Translations under genes and position numbers: made by a program
Assembly: GCF_002585305.1 (NCBI RefSeq)
Contig: NZ_NUNF01000091.1
Span: forward strand, 1 to 22,021
Source of the DNA: Bacillus sp. AFS037270
GTDB taxonomy: Bacteria > Bacillota > Bacilli > Bacillales_B > DSM-18226
DNA: 22,021 nt
Direction: 5' to 3'
Notes under the pieces: model-generated
Seen by the model: the letters and a program-made list of their open reading frames with translations, nothing else
Databases searched by the model: none
What the model was told of the DNA's origin: nothing
In this document: in pieces, positions 1 through 6,539 of the stretch
Numbering within the stretch: position 1 is the stretch's first letter
How the letters are laid out: the number at the start of each line of letters is the position of its first letter

Positions 1-77
1 TGGTCGGGAAGACAGGATTCGAACCTGCGACCCCTTGGTCCCAAACCAAGTGCTCTACCAAGCTGAGCTACTTCCCG
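1..77 (-). tRNA. tRNA-Pro(TGG)
   Basis: A full cloverleaf reads on the minus strand. The seven-base acceptor stem pairs CGGGAAG with CTTCCCG, the discriminator is A, and CCA is encoded at the window edge. The anticodon stem CTTGG/CCAAG carries the loop TTTGGGA, so the anticodon is TGG. It is the last tRNA visible in the cluster and follows tRNA-Arg by six bases. The cluster may continue beyond the left edge. Confidence 0.97.
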
Positions 78-83
78 TTAAAG

Positions 84-160
84 TGGTGCGCCCTGAGAGA
101 TTCGAACTCCCGACCTTTTGATTCGTAGTCAAACACTCTATCCAGCTGAGCTAAGGGCGC
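84..160 (-). tRNA. tRNA-Arg(ACG)
   Basis: The acceptor stem GCGCCCT/AGGGCGC is perfect, discriminator A is followed by an encoded CCA, and the anticodon loop CTACGAA gives anticodon ACG, in which A34 would be deaminated to inosine. A strong consensus promoter sits just upstream (183-211), so Arg and Pro can be transcribed apart from the rest of the cluster. Confidence 0.97.
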
Positions 161-182
161 TTATTTTTAAAGCAACTTTTAA

Positions 183-211
183 AGTATACCAAAACAACTT
201 CTCTTTGTCAA
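183..211 (-). promoter_or_regulatory. SigA-type promoter for tRNA-Arg/tRNA-Pro
   Basis: On the minus strand a perfect -35 TTGACA (206-211) is followed after exactly 17 bases by -10 TATACT (183-188). The -10 is preceded by TGG, an extended -10 element. The predicted start lies about 15 bases upstream of the tRNA-Arg 5' end, a normal leader length. It sits in the 60-base gap between tRNA-Leu(GAG) and tRNA-Arg. Confidence 0.85.
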
Positions 212-220
212 CAACTTTTT

Positions 221-306
<86 letters not shown>

Positions 307-368
307 ATATGAATCAGCGACAAAATCAATGATAACATCATACTCTAATTAATTCAAGAGGTAATTTA

Positions 369-453
369 TGGTGCGGGTGAAGGGAGTCGAACCCCCACGC
401 CTTGCGGCGCCAGATCCTAAGTCTGGTGCGTCTGCCAATTCCGCCACACCCGC
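369..453 (-). tRNA. tRNA-Leu(TAG)
   Basis: This is an 85-base class II tRNA. The acceptor stem GCGGGTG/CACCCGC is perfect and CCA is encoded. The anticodon stem CCAGA/TCTGG has the loop CTTAGGA, giving anticodon TAG. It lies 14 bases downstream of tRNA-Lys and 62 bases upstream of tRNA-Leu(GAG). Confidence 0.97.
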
Positions 454-467
454 AAATGGTAATCGAA

Positions 468-543
468 TGGTGAGCCATGAAGGACTCGAACCTTCGACCC
501 TCTGATTAAAAGTCAGATGCTCTACCAACTGAGCTAATGGCTC
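468..543 (-). tRNA. tRNA-Lys(TTT)
   Basis: This is a 76-base tRNA with acceptor stem GAGCCAT/ATGGCTC, encoded CCA, and anticodon stem TCTGA/TCAGA around the loop CTTTTAA, giving anticodon TTT. A broken copy of its 5' half lies directly upstream (578-673). Confidence 0.97.
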
Positions 544-577
544 GTACTTAGATGAATCCCCAATCTTAGATCAGGGT

Positions 578-673
578 AGTCAGATGCTCAAAAGAACTTA
601 CGTCCTTCCTCGCAGACTCGAAGCTGATTCACTGTAGCTTCGCTCGTTGCTCTACCAACTGAGCTAATGGCTC
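578..673 (-). pseudogene. tRNA-Lys pseudogene with a 59-bp insert
   Basis: Minus-strand bases 673-649 are identical to the first 25 bases of the intact tRNA-Lys (acceptor 5' strand, D arm). The match then breaks at GAGC, and 59 foreign bases follow (648-590). It resumes at 589-578 with a repeated GAGC and the next bases ATCTGACT of the tRNA. The 3' half, including the anticodon loop, T arm and CCA, is absent, so no functional tRNA can form. The flank after the 5' end also resembles the flank of the intact gene, which suggests a tandem duplication that then decayed. The insert contains the hairpin CGAAGCT/AGCTTCG. Confidence 0.85.
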
Positions 674-691
674 ATACTTAGTTAAACAAAA

Positions 692-766
692 TGGCTGGGC
701 TAGCTGGATTTGAACCAACGCATGTCGCAGTCAAAGTGCGATGCCTTACCGCTTGGCTATAGCCCA
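692..766 (-). tRNA. tRNA-Gln(TTG)
   Basis: This is a 75-base tRNA with acceptor TGGGCTA/TAGCCCA, discriminator G and encoded CCA. The anticodon stem TCGCA/TGCGA encloses CTTTGAC, giving anticodon TTG. It lies between tRNA-Glu and the broken tRNA-Lys copy. Confidence 0.97.
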
Positions 767-821
767 TTAATTCATTTAGAGATAAAGAAACAGGAAATGA
801 ATCAATGTCACTCCCCATCCC

Positions 822-896
822 TGATGACCCCTACGGGATTCGAACCCGTGTTACCGCCGTGAAAGGGCGGTGTCTTAACCGCTTGACCAAGGGGCC
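822..896 (-). tRNA. tRNA-Glu(TTC), 3' end encoded as TCA
   Basis: The acceptor GGCCCCT pairs with AGGGGTC (one G-T), the discriminator is A, and the anticodon loop reads CTTTCAC, giving anticodon TTC. The three bases where CCA should be (822-824) read TCA. All eight other tRNAs here encode CCA. The mature end would have to be trimmed and completed by the CCA-adding enzyme. If only encoded mature sequence is counted, the gene ends at 825. Confidence 0.95.
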
Positions 897-907
897 AAAA
901 TAATATA

Positions 908-998
908 TGGCGGAGAAGGAGGGATTTGAACCCTCGCGCCGGTTACCCGACCTACACCCTTAGCAGGGGCGCCTCTTCAGCCTCTTGAGTACTTCCCC
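908..998 (-). tRNA. tRNA-Ser(GCT)
   Basis: This is a 91-base class II tRNA with a long variable arm. Acceptor GGGGAAG pairs with CTTCTCC with one G-U pair, discriminator is G and CCA is encoded. The anticodon loop CTGCTAA gives anticodon GCT. It lies seven bases downstream of tRNA-Asn. Confidence 0.96.
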
Positions 999-1005
999 AT
1001 ATGAA

Positions 1006-1080
1006 TGGCTCCGCAGGTAGGACTCGAACCTACGACCGATCGGTTAACAGCCGATAGCTCTACCACTGAGCTACTGCGGA
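1006..1080 (-). tRNA. tRNA-Asn(GTT)
   Basis: This is a 75-base tRNA with acceptor TCCGCAG/CTGCGGA, discriminator G and encoded CCA. The anticodon stem ATCGG/CCGAT encloses CTGTTAA, giving anticodon GTT. It is the first gene of the cluster and lies about 50 bases downstream of the cluster promoter. Confidence 0.97.
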
Positions 1081-1131
1081 ATAATCAATATTTCTTCGCT
1101 CAATAAGGCGTTTGCCCTATCGACTCTTTAC

Positions 1132-1160
1132 ATTATAAAGACCCATAACTATAAAGTCAA
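1132..1160 (-). promoter_or_regulatory. SigA-type promoter of the tRNA cluster
   Basis: On the minus strand -35 TTGACT (1155-1160) and a perfect -10 TATAAT (1132-1137) are separated by exactly 17 bases. They lie between the ydcK stop codon and tRNA-Asn. This should drive the Asn-to-Leu part of the cluster. No terminator hairpin is visible between the ydcK stop and this promoter, so read-through from ydcK is possible. Confidence 0.88.
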
Positions 1161-1201
1161 CATTATTTTTACATAAAAATTATAACCAAATTAACAAAGA
1201 A

Positions 1202-1672
1202 TTATAATTCCATCTCTTTAACTTTTAACAATTTGCCTCTACACTTACCACACACATATTTGGAAGTGTTAATACTTCTTTTTCTTTGATAGGTTTGCAT
1301 ACAGCTTGTACATTGATAAAAAAGTATTTTTTTCGCTGTTCGTTTTACATTTCTTTCAGGCAGTTGGCTGCAGAAGCGGGGTGCACCTACCTGCTTTAAT
1401 AAAATCTTAAAATCTTGGTCCTTGTGCTGATATCCCCTGCCTTCAAGATGAAGGTGATAGTGGCATAGCTCGTGCTTAATAATGCCGATCAACTCTTTCT
1501 CTCCCAGCTGTTCTAAATACTTTTTATTGATATCAATATTATGGGTGCTTAAAAGATATCTCCCTCCTGTTGACCGTAATCTTGGATTAAACGACGCTGT
1601 ATGTTTAAACGGCTTACCAAAGTATTCAAGAGATATCTTTTCAACTAATAATTGAAGTTCTTTCTGCTCCAT
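1202..1672 (-). CDS. ydcK: SprT-family zinc metalloprotease-like protein (YdcK)
   Basis: The 156-residue protein carries the metalloprotease-type motif HELCH at about residues 67-71, followed by a second histidine-rich stretch (YHLHLEG). A C-terminal zinc ribbon has Cys121-x2-Cys124 and Cys141-x2-Cys144. This is the layout of bacterial SprT-like proteins and agrees with B. subtilis YdcK in size (about 150 residues) and place (between cmpA and the trnS tRNAs). The substrate is not known; DNA-protein crosslink proteolysis is known for eukaryotic SPRTN only. A longer frame opens at 1702, but ATG at 1672 is preferred: it is preceded by GGGGAA at proper distance, and the remaining protein begins EQKELQLLVEKIS, as family members do. 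The gene is convergent with nothing and reads toward the tRNA cluster. Confidence 0.88.
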   Translation of the reverse strand: MEQKELQLLVEKISLEYFGKPFKHTASFNPRLRSTGGRYLLSTHNIDINKKYLEQLGEKELIGIIKHELCHYHLHLEGRGYQHKDQDFKILLKQVGAPRFCSQLPERNVKRTAKKILFYQCTSCMQTYQRKRSINTSKYVCGKCRGKLLKVKEMEL

Positions 1673-1717
1673 TTTTACAGTTCCCCACTTTCTAGCGAAC
1701 ATGACAACCTATTATAG

Positions 1718-1725
1718 CATATATT
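1718..1725 (+). promoter_or_regulatory. possible SigE -10 element for cmpA
   Basis: CATATATT, 46 bases before the cmpA start codon, resembles the sporulation mother-cell SigE -10 consensus (CATACAAT-like). cmpA is mother-cell expressed in B. subtilis. No convincing -35 was found, and the surrounding TA-rich stretch could equally be a -10 for ydcK on the other strand, so this is weak. Confidence 0.25.
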
Positions 1726-1771
1726 GTATATACCCTTAATTAATGATGTACTTTTCGGGAGGTTTTACACT

Positions 1772-1885
1772 ATGCCAACTTGGTTGCAAAACCAAATGAA
1801 AAGGGCTTTCTATGAGAAGGACCGCTATCAGATTAAGCTGCTTAACCAGTGCTGGTTTTTTTACAGAAAAAAACACTGCTCCTAA
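1772..1885 (+). CDS. cmpA: CmpA, cortex morphogenetic protein (37 aa)
   Basis: A complete 37-codon frame begins at ATG 1772, nine bases after a strong ribosome binding site (GGGAGG, 1757-1762), and ends at TAA. The protein starts MPTWLQNQMKRAFYEKDRYQ and ends with CWFFYRKKHCS, which I recognise as CmpA. In B. subtilis this small mother-cell protein takes part in quality control of spore envelope assembly with SpoIVA and the ClpXP protease, and holds back cortex formation until the coat is correctly started. The locus, between ydcK and tex and on the opposite strand to both, is conserved. Its last codons form one arm of a hairpin that serves as terminator for tex on the other strand. The 61-codon minus-strand frame opposite it is a shadow. 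Confidence 0.93.
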   Translation: MPTWLQNQMKRAFYEKDRYQIKLLNQCWFFYRKKHCS

Positions 1886-1895
1886 AAGCAGTGTT
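1872..1895 (-). terminator. Rho-independent terminator of tex, overlapping cmpA
   Basis: A perfect 9-bp stem (AACACTGCT and AGCAGTGTT) with a 6-base loop is followed on the minus strand by a run of T. It lies downstream of tex. One arm and the loop lie inside the last codons and stop of cmpA on the plus strand. In the plus direction the hairpin is followed by TCCTCT, a poor U tract, so it works mainly for tex. Confidence 0.75.
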
Positions 1896-1906
1896 CCTCT
1901 AGTTAC

Positions 1907-1947
1907 AGTGCCTATAATCACCGAGCCTCTCGCTGACTATAGGCACT
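1907..1947. repeat. 10-bp inverted repeat between cmpA and tex
   Basis: AGTGCCTATA (1907-1916) and TATAGGCACT (1938-1947) are perfectly complementary. The 21-base loop contains a second small stem, CGAG/CTCG. On the plus strand a fairly T-rich stretch follows, so it could end cmpA transcription. On the minus strand it lies in the tex 3' untranslated region, where it could protect the mRNA end. Confidence 0.6.
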
Positions 1948-1956
1948 TCTACTATT

Positions 1957-4128
1957 TTAGGAAGGCGGCAGCATAGTTAAGGCAACACGGCCCTTTTTCA
2001 TATCTATAGAGTCCACCCAAACCGTAACGACATCACCAACTGAAACAATGTCCAAAGGATGTTTGACAAAACGATTGCTGAGCTTAGATATATGAACAAG
2101 CCCATCCTGTTTGACACCAATATCTACAAACGCACCGAAATCCACAACATTCCGGACGGCGCCTTGAAGTTCCATTCCTGCTTTTAAATCTTCTAGCTTT
2201 AAGACATCCTTTTTCAGGAGCGGACGAGGTAAATCATCACGCGGATCTCGTTCCGGTCTTACTAAGGCATCAATAATATCCTTTAAGGTTAACTCCCCTA
2301 CGGATAATTCTTCAGAAACTGCTTTTAAATCAAGTCCGTTTAGTGCCGTCTTTAACTCTTCTGAACCTAAGTCATTTGCTGTAAAACCTAGACTTGTTAA
2401 TAACTTTTTAACCTCATCATAGTTTTCAGGATGAATTCCGGTCCGGTCAAGTGGCTGTTTACCATCGAGCACACGCAGGAAACCGATGGCTTGTTCATAG
2501 GTTTTTGCCCCTAAACGTGGTACCTTCTTTAATTGCACTCGGCTCGTAAACTTACCTTCCTCTTCGCGCTTTTTAACAATATTATTGGCAGCGGTTTTGT
2601 TTAATCCTGCCACATACTGCAGTAACGAAGAAGACGCGGTATTCACATTCACACCGACCTGGTTAACGGCCGTTTCTACCACAAAATGCAGCGATTCAGA
2701 TAGGCGCTTCTGGGCAACATCATGCTGGTACTGACCAACACCCACTGATTTCGGGTCAATTTTCACCAATTCCGCTAATGGATCCTGCAGGCGTCGTGCA
2801 ATCGAAACAGCACTTCTTTCTTCAACTTGGAAGTTTGGAAACTCTTCTCTAGCAAGGTCGGAGGCAGAATAGACACTAGCACCTGCCTCGTTGACGATGA
2901 GATAAAAGATGTCATCTTCCATTTCTTTTAAAATATCAGCGACAAACTGTTCTGTTTCCCTTGATGCAGTACCGTTACCGATTGCCGCCATTTCTACTTT
3001 ATACTCACGGAGAATGTTAATAAACTTTTCACGTGCTTCTTTTGTTTTTGAAACAGGCGGATGTGGATAGATGACATCAATCTTTAACACCTTCCCAGTC
3101 TCGTCGACGACCGCTAATTTACAGCCTGTCCGATAAGCTGGGTCTACACCAATAACCACTTTTCCCTTTAAAGGGGGCTGCAACAGCAAATTACGAAGGT
3201 TTTCCGAAAAAATATGTATAGCTTGCTCTTCCGCCTTTTCCGTTAACTCGGCACGGATTTCCCGTTCGATGGATGGCTGAATTAATCTTTTATAACCATC
3301 CTCTATCGCTTCCTGTACTATCGGAGCGGCAGGCGAATGCTGGACACGGATCCACTTTCTCGATAGATAGGCCGTAATCATATCTGCATTCATCTTTATC
3401 GAAACACGTAAAATGTCCTCCTTTTCACCGCGATTTAAAGCAAGAATTCGGTGTGGGACAATTTTATTAACCGGCTCTTCATATTCATAGTACATTTCAT
3501 AGACATTCTTTTCGTCTTTTTCTGCATCTTTTACAACAGATGCAACTGTGCCGGATTTAAAAGTTTCTTTACGAATCCATTTACGTCCTTCAGCATCATC
3601 AGAAACCATTTCTGCAATAATATCCTTGGCGCCTGCAATCGCGTCTTCAATCGTAAGAACTTGTTTTTCCTCCGATAGAAACTCTTTTGCTTTTTGCTCG
3701 ATGTTGTCTTTAGGAAACGTCATCAGCCACTCTGCAAATGGTTCTAATCCTTTTTCTTTGGCCACAGTCGCTTTTGTTCTTCGTTTTTGTTTATAAGGCC
3801 TGTATAAATCTTCTACTTCCTGAAGCTTCTCAGCCTTTGTAATGTCTTTGCTTAATTCATCGGTTAATTTCCCTTGTTCTTCGATAATTCGCAAGACTTC
3901 TTCTTTTCTTTGCTCAAGGTTTTGAATGTACTGCCAGCGTTCTAAGATCGTCCGGATCTGCACCTCGTCTAGGGCTCCGGTCATTTCTTTTCTGTAACGG
4001 GCAATAAAAGGAACCGTGTTTCCTTCATCAAGCAACGAAATAACACTTTTTACTTGTTTATAGGATATAGTCAGCTCAGCGGCAATTTTACCTAAGAGCT
4101 GATTATCTTTTACAGCTGTATCGTTCAC
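1957..4128 (-). CDS. tex: Tex-family RNA-binding protein
   Basis: The product is about 723 residues, close to B. subtilis YdcI/Tex (about 720). The order of parts is typical: an N-terminal helical Tex domain (for example VPFIARYRKEMTGALDEVQI near residue 40), a YqgF/RNase H-like fold (VIGVDPAYRTGCKLAVVDE), a helix-hairpin-helix region (YVAGLNKTAANNIVKKREEE), and a C-terminal S1 domain (GAVRNVVDFGAFVDIGVKQD onward) ending near the last residues. Tex is a conserved cytoplasmic nucleic-acid-binding protein linked to transcription; its exact role in Bacillus is uncertain. The frame opens with GTG at 4143, but that codon overlaps the GGAGG binding site. The next GTG at 4128, eight bases after GGAGG, is the better start. 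It follows ndoA with a terminator and its own promoter between. Confidence 0.95.
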   Translation of the reverse strand: MNDTAVKDNQLLGKIAAELTISYKQVKSVISLLDEGNTVPFIARYRKEMTGALDEVQIRTILERWQYIQNLEQRKEEVLRIIEEQGKLTDELSKDITKAEKLQEVEDLYRPYKQKRRTKATVAKEKGLEPFAEWLMTFPKDNIEQKAKEFLSEEKQVLTIEDAIAGAKDIIAEMVSDDAEGRKWIRKETFKSGTVASVVKDAEKDEKNVYEMYYEYEEPVNKIVPHRILALNRGEKEDILRVSIKMNADMITAYLSRKWIRVQHSPAAPIVQEAIEDGYKRLIQPSIEREIRAELTEKAEEQAIHIFSENLRNLLLQPPLKGKVVIGVDPAYRTGCKLAVVDETGKVLKIDVIYPHPPVSKTKEAREKFINILREYKVEMAAIGNGTASRETEQFVADILKEMEDDIFYLIVNEAGASVYSASDLAREEFPNFQVEERSAVSIARRLQDPLAELVKIDPKSVGVGQYQHDVAQKRLSESLHFVVETAVNQVGVNVNTASSSLLQYVAGLNKTAANNIVKKREEEGKFTSRVQLKKVPRLGAKTYEQAIGFLRVLDGKQPLDRTGIHPENYDEVKKLLTSLGFTANDLGSEELKTALNGLDLKAVSEELSVGELTLKDIIDALVRPERDPRDDLPRPLLKKDVLKLEDLKAGMELQGAVRNVVDFGAFVDIGVKQDGLVHISKLSNRFVKHPLDIVSVGDVVTVWVDSIDMKKGRVALTMLPPS

Positions 4129-4157
4129 GAAACAATCCTCCACTCTTTTTTCATTTT

Positions 4158-4166
4158 ATTGTATCA
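4158..4166 (-). promoter_or_regulatory. extended -10 promoter of tex
   Basis: On the minus strand TGATACAAT is an extended -10 element (TG-N-TACAAT) about 30 bases upstream of the GTG start of tex. A TTGATG -35-like hexamer lies 20 bases upstream, which is too far, so recognition would rest on the extended -10. Confidence 0.45.
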
Positions 4167-4207
4167 AATTAGGGTAATGGTTTCATCAAAGGCCCCTATT
4201 TACCTTT

Positions 4208-4242
4208 TGACAAAAAGAAAAGCAAGCTAGAATCAGCTTGCT
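4208..4242 (-). terminator. second terminator after ndoA
   Basis: An 8-bp perfect stem AGCAAGCT/AGCTTGCT with a six-base loop (4221-4242) is followed on the minus strand by a T-rich run (TTTTCTTTTTG). It stands in series with the hairpin at 4282-4301, so transcription from ndoA is unlikely to continue into tex. Confidence 0.65.
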
Positions 4243-4276
4243 CTTAGGCAGAAAAATCAGAGGCAGGTTATGTATG

Positions 4277-4301
4277 AAAAAACGCTCTTTTAAAAGAGCG
4301 T
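4277..4301 (-). terminator. terminator of ndoAI-ndoA
   Basis: A 20-base perfect palindrome (ACGCTCTTTTAAAAGAGCGT, 4282-4301) lies nine bases after the ndoA stop codon and runs into six T on the minus strand. This is a classic intrinsic terminator shape. Confidence 0.75.
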
Positions 4302-4309
4302 ACTTTAAA

Positions 4310-4660
4310 CTAAAATTCGATGAGACCTAAACTTACCTGTAAGGCTTCATCCACTTTCTCCATCATTTCGTCATCGAGATGGGTGATTTTATCGGTTAAC
4401 CGCTGCTTATCAATTGTACGAATTTGCTCTAGCAGAATGACCGAGTCACGTTCAAATCCGTAGCGCTTCGCATCAATTTCGACATGAGTAGGAAGCTTAG
4501 CTTTTTGAATTTGAGCTGTAATCGCTGCAACAATCACTGTGGGACTAAACCGATTCCCGATGTCGTTTTGGATGACAAGTACTGGTCGGACGCCGCCTTG
4601 TTCAGAACCAACAACTGGGGATAGGTCCGCAAAATAAACGTCACCACGCTTGACAATCAA
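4310..4660 (-). CDS. ndoA: NdoA (EndoA), MazF-type endoribonuclease toxin
   Basis: The protein has 116 residues, the same length as B. subtilis NdoA, and is nearly identical to what I recall of it, for example [16 protein letters not shown] and [15 protein letters not shown]. Arg25 and Thr48, the catalytic residues of the family, are present. The enzyme is a sequence-specific mRNA interferase (UACAU in B. subtilis), held inactive by NdoAI. The start is TTG, preceded by GCGGAGG; a TTG start is also used in B. subtilis. It follows ndoAI by four bases, so the two are co-translated with antitoxin first. In B. subtilis the rsbR-sigB stress operon follows ndoA; here tex follows. Confidence 0.97.
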   Translation of the reverse strand: MIVKRGDVYFADLSPVVGSEQGGVRPVLVIQNDIGNRFSPTVIVAAITAQIQKAKLPTHVEIDAKRYGFERDSVILLEQIRTIDKQRLTDKITHLDDEMMEKVDEALQVSLGLIEF

Positions 4661-4664
4661 AGGA

Positions 4665-4946
4665 TTATCCTCCGCTTACAAGACGTTCAACTGTGTGTTC
4701 TGCCTCATATTCTGCTAAAAATGCTTCTGATGCAATTCTAAGATTGATTTTTGCCATTTCCATGTATCCACGTCTCATCGACTCGCGAATTTGTCTCTTT
4801 TTCCGTTCGCGTAAATACATTTTTGTTGCTTGGTAAATAAATTCACTGCGGTTCACATTTTCTTGCTTAACGAAACCATCTAACTCAGTTAAAAGATGTT
4901 GCGGTAACTTCACTAAGATTTCCGTAGTTGCGCCAGTTTCAGACAC
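4665..4946 (-). CDS. ndoAI: NdoAI (EndoAI), MazE-type antitoxin
   Basis: The antitoxin has an N-terminal ribbon-helix-helix fold ([17 protein letters not shown]) and a C-terminal toxin-binding tail. The strongly conserved block [13 protein letters not shown] and the ending TVERLVSGG match the B. subtilis antitoxin. It binds NdoA and blocks the RNA-binding face. The frame has an ATG at 4952, but that codon sits only three bases after GGAGG. The GTG at 4946 lies nine bases after it and gives 93 residues, beginning SETGATTE like the B. subtilis protein (also 93), so GTG is chosen. The gene heads the two-gene toxin-antitoxin unit. The 266-base gap upstream contains a small hairpin (CAGAAT/ATTCTG, 4990-5004) but no promoter I could defend. 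Confidence 0.94.
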   Translation of the reverse strand: MSETGATTEILVKLPQHLLTELDGFVKQENVNRSEFIYQATKMYLRERKKRQIRESMRRGYMEMAKINLRIASEAFLAEYEAEHTVERLVSGG

Positions 4947-5212
4947 AAACATACACCTCCACCATCACTACACACCATTTTTATCTAACCAGAATTTCAT
5001 TCTGATGCTTAAATTTAACTGCACTTCTGTCTAAGCCTCTTCGCGGTAAGTCATCAGCGAGTTTTAAATTTAATATCTGTACCATATTCAATAATAACAC
5101 TAATCAAGCCCAATTCATAGACTAAATATAATTCTACTGTATTATAAGCCAATAAAAGATGCTTTTATGCACAATTTACCGCAATATCATAAATATGTTT
5201 AAATTTCTGTAT

Positions 5213-6385
5213 TTAAGCCTGTGAATTATTAAGCAGGCCATTTTTTATATCGACAATTTTGCCCTCTTTTTTATAAAGTCGCGGCACACGATTGGTAATA
5301 ATACATGGGACTTCATAATTAATGGTTTCAAGCTTTGCAGCAATCTCATTTATAGAAATGAATTGCTGACCCTGCCGGCCAATTAGTGTGACGGTTGTTC
5401 CAACAGGCAAATTAGCAGGTAGACGAACCATGCACTGATCCATGCAAATTCTCCCGACAATTGGCGAACGCTTTCCATCCACTAACACTTCCTGCCCTTG
5501 CAGTCTTCGAATCCACCCATCAGCATAACCAATTGGGATAGTGCCAATCCACTCATCTTCCTTACTTTCGTAAGTGGCCCCATAGCTGATCTTATCCCCT
5601 TTTTTAACCTGCTTCACATGAACAAGCTTCGTTTGCAGTGAAAAGGCCTCTTTCAATGGGAATGGAATTTCTTTTTCCATTTGAAGAGATGGTGTGAGAC
5701 CATACATGGCGATTCCAAGCCGGACCGCATTAAAATAGGCATTAGGAAATCTGATTGCTGCCGCACTATTGCTGGAATGAATATACTTCGGCCGCTTCGT
5801 TAACACCTTTAACAAATCTTCAAATAACGCTAATTGCTGCTGAAAATAACGGTTATCCAAGTCATCTGCTGTGGCAAAATGAGTAAAGATTCCTTCAAAA
5901 TGAAATCGTTTATCCTCTAAAATCAGTTGTTCTACAGTTGATAATTCTTCACGGCTGCGGACGCCGATTCTTCCCATTCCCGTATCCACTTTGATATGCA
6001 GAGAAACTTTATCACCAACAGACAAATGTTTTTGTGCCTCCTGAAGCCACTCCTTTTGAAAAACGGTAAGGGAAATATCATACTTGGCTGCCACTTGAAC
6101 ATTTTCAGGCCGAGTTGCTCCTAAAACCAAAATGGGGGCATGAATTCCTTTATGTCTAAGTGCAACCGCTTCATCCATTAAAGCCACAGCAAGAAAGCTT
6201 GCTCCCGCTGAAAGGGCTGTTTTGGCTACTTGAACATCACCATGACCATAGGCATTGGCTTTTACCACCGCAATAATTTCCACTTGACCTGGTAAATGTT
6301 TTTTTACAGAAGATACATTTTCAGTGATACAATCCAAATCAATTTCTGCCCACGTATCTCGATAAAAATAGACTTGCTCTTCCAT
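5213..6385 (-). CDS. alr: alanine racemase
   Basis: This PLP enzyme interconverts L- and D-alanine for peptidoglycan. The 390-residue length matches B. subtilis Alr (389). The PLP lysine is Lys42 in [11 protein letters not shown], and the catalytic tyrosine of the opposite face is Tyr268 in ISYGATY. The family signatures [20 protein letters not shown] and GRICMDQ are in order: N-terminal barrel, then C-terminal beta domain. The ATG start has a modest binding site (AGGAAG, GTGGACAG). It has its own promoter at 6418-6445, and ydcC upstream ends in a strong terminator, so it is probably transcribed alone or into ndoAI. In B. subtilis the order ydcC-alr-ndoAI-ndoA is the same. Confidence 0.97.
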   Translation of the reverse strand: MEEQVYFYRDTWAEIDLDCITENVSSVKKHLPGQVEIIAVVKANAYGHGDVQVAKTALSAGASFLAVALMDEAVALRHKGIHAPILVLGATRPENVQVAAKYDISLTVFQKEWLQEAQKHLSVGDKVSLHIKVDTGMGRIGVRSREELSTVEQLILEDKRFHFEGIFTHFATADDLDNRYFQQQLALFEDLLKVLTKRPKYIHSSNSAAAIRFPNAYFNAVRLGIAMYGLTPSLQMEKEIPFPLKEAFSLQTKLVHVKQVKKGDKISYGATYESKEDEWIGTIPIGYADGWIRRLQGQEVLVDGKRSPIVGRICMDQCMVRLPANLPVGTTVTLIGRQGQQFISINEIAAKLETINYEVPCIITNRVPRLYKKEGKIVDIKNGLLNNSQA

Positions 6386-6417
6386 CTGTCCACTTCCTAG
6401 TTAAAATGCATTTTTTT

Positions 6418-6445
6418 ATTTTACCATAAAATTGGATTATGATAA
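6418..6445 (-). promoter_or_regulatory. promoter of alr
   Basis: On the minus strand -35 TTATCA (6440-6445) and -10 TAAAAT (6418-6423) are 16 bases apart, and TGG directly before the -10 makes an extended element. The predicted start is about 25 bases upstream of the alr ATG. A separate GC-rich hairpin (AAGCGG/CCGCTT, 6454-6469) followed by T on the plus strand lies just upstream; no plus-strand gene precedes it and its role is unclear. Confidence 0.55.
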
Positions 6446-6506
6446 TTTATTTTAAGCGGGTGGCCGCTTTTTTGCTCAAAAATATCATACTACTTATAAA
6501 CGCCAA

Positions 6507-6529
6507 AAAACAGGCACAAGGCCTGTTTT
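6507..6529 (-). terminator. terminator of ydcC
   Basis: A perfect 9-bp stem AAAACAGGC/GCCTGTTTT with a 5-base loop lies 10 bases after the ydcC stop codon and is followed by T6 on the minus strand. Confidence 0.8.
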
Positions 6530-6539
6530 AGTTTGATTA

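Noticed and set aside
1736..1921. 61-codon minus-strand frame opposite cmpA
   Set aside because: It lies antisense to the clear 37-codon cmpA gene and across two hairpins, has no good binding site, and its translation resembles no protein family I know.
4953..5212. regulatory RNA or small gene between ndoAI and alr
   Set aside because: Only small weak hairpins (4990-5004 and 5152-5168) are visible, with no T tract, no coding frame with a binding site and no known riboswitch pattern.
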